From NCBI GenBank assembly GCA_022821985.1, contig JAJECP010000008.1, positions 16,292 through 80,291 of the forward strand: DNA of 64,000 nucleotides, read 5' to 3'. The notes under the pieces are model-generated. The model was not told where the DNA came from. It was given only the letters and a program-made list of their open reading frames with translations, and made no database searches. Shown piece by piece: positions 63,577 to 64,000 of this stretch. The position numbers were made by a program, and so were the translations under genes. Position 1 is the first letter of the stretch; each line of letters starts with the position of its first letter. The stretch comes from Acidimicrobiia bacterium. Lineage in GTDB: Bacteria; Actinomycetota; Acidimicrobiia; Acidimicrobiales; Poriferisodalaceae.

Positions 63577-64000
<424 letters not shown>

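Overview
The window is a GC-rich, gene-dense stretch of a bacterial chromosome, most likely from an actinomycete-type bacterium (phylum Actinomycetota). My best guess is the class Acidimicrobiia, but that is an inference. The main evidence is gene order. Three blocks keep an order known from Mycobacterium tuberculosis: (i) ilvG-like / pgsA / gcvH / garA-like FHA / merR / DUF151 nuclease / merR (compare Rv1820-Rv1830); (ii) tlyA / nadK / recN / steA / steB / pyrG / xerD (compare Rv1694-Rv1701); (iii) scpA / scpB / rluB / cmk / der (compare Rv1709-Rv1713). GTG starts, 4-nt ATGA or GTGA gene overlaps and apparently leaderless promoters also fit.

Layout. 1-4.5 kb: catabolic and redox genes (aminotransferase end, Rieske oxygenase, crotonase, luciferase-like oxidoreductase, msrB). 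4.5-9.5 kb: the MerR/DUF151/FHA/GcvH/PgsA block, a HIT protein and an SRAP DNA-crosslink protein. 9.5-14.4 kb: IlvG-like ThDP enzyme and leuS. 14.4-20 kb: methylmalonyl-CoA mutase (mutA, mutB) and its chaperone meaB, with a PH-domain membrane protein between. 20-23.7 kb: class I ribonucleotide reductase nrdAB. 23.9-30.2 kb: FAD oxidoreductase, a DUF427 gene interrupted by an in-frame TGA, tRNA-Pro(GGG), der, a DUF512 radical-SAM-like protein and ispH. 30.2-34.7 kb: a Phd/RelE toxin-antitoxin pair, plsC, an aroA-cmk fusion and tyrA. 34.8-42.3 kb: a giant fused indolepyruvate:ferredoxin oxidoreductase, rluB, scpB, scpA and trpS. 42.4-46 kb: a DUF222-HNH protein and a secreted cell-wall-binding metalloprotease. 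46-57.8 kb: xerD, pyrG, an amidohydrolase, then a tightly overlapped string of two glycosyltransferases, steB, steA, recN, nadK and tlyA. 57.8-63.3 kb: the 2-oxoglutarate:ferredoxin oxidoreductase korAB, a DhnA-type aldolase and a TPR protein. 63.3-64 kb: the end of an rRNA operon on the minus strand (23S 3' part, spacer, 5S, terminator).

How it fits together. Most genes are housekeeping: amino-acid and nucleotide synthesis, propionyl-CoA/methylmalonyl-CoA metabolism, ferredoxin-linked 2-oxoacid oxidation, tRNA charging, chromosome segregation, and cell-envelope or division functions. I see no insertion sequence, prophage or CRISPR array. The only accessory-like items are the toxin-antitoxin pair, the HNH protein and the repeat-bearing metalloprotease. 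No stretch above 300 bases lacks a gene. The points most worth a second look are the TGA replacing the expected conserved Cys in DUF427, the recurrent TANNNT box 6-8 nt before start codons, and the SteAB/glycosyltransferase string.
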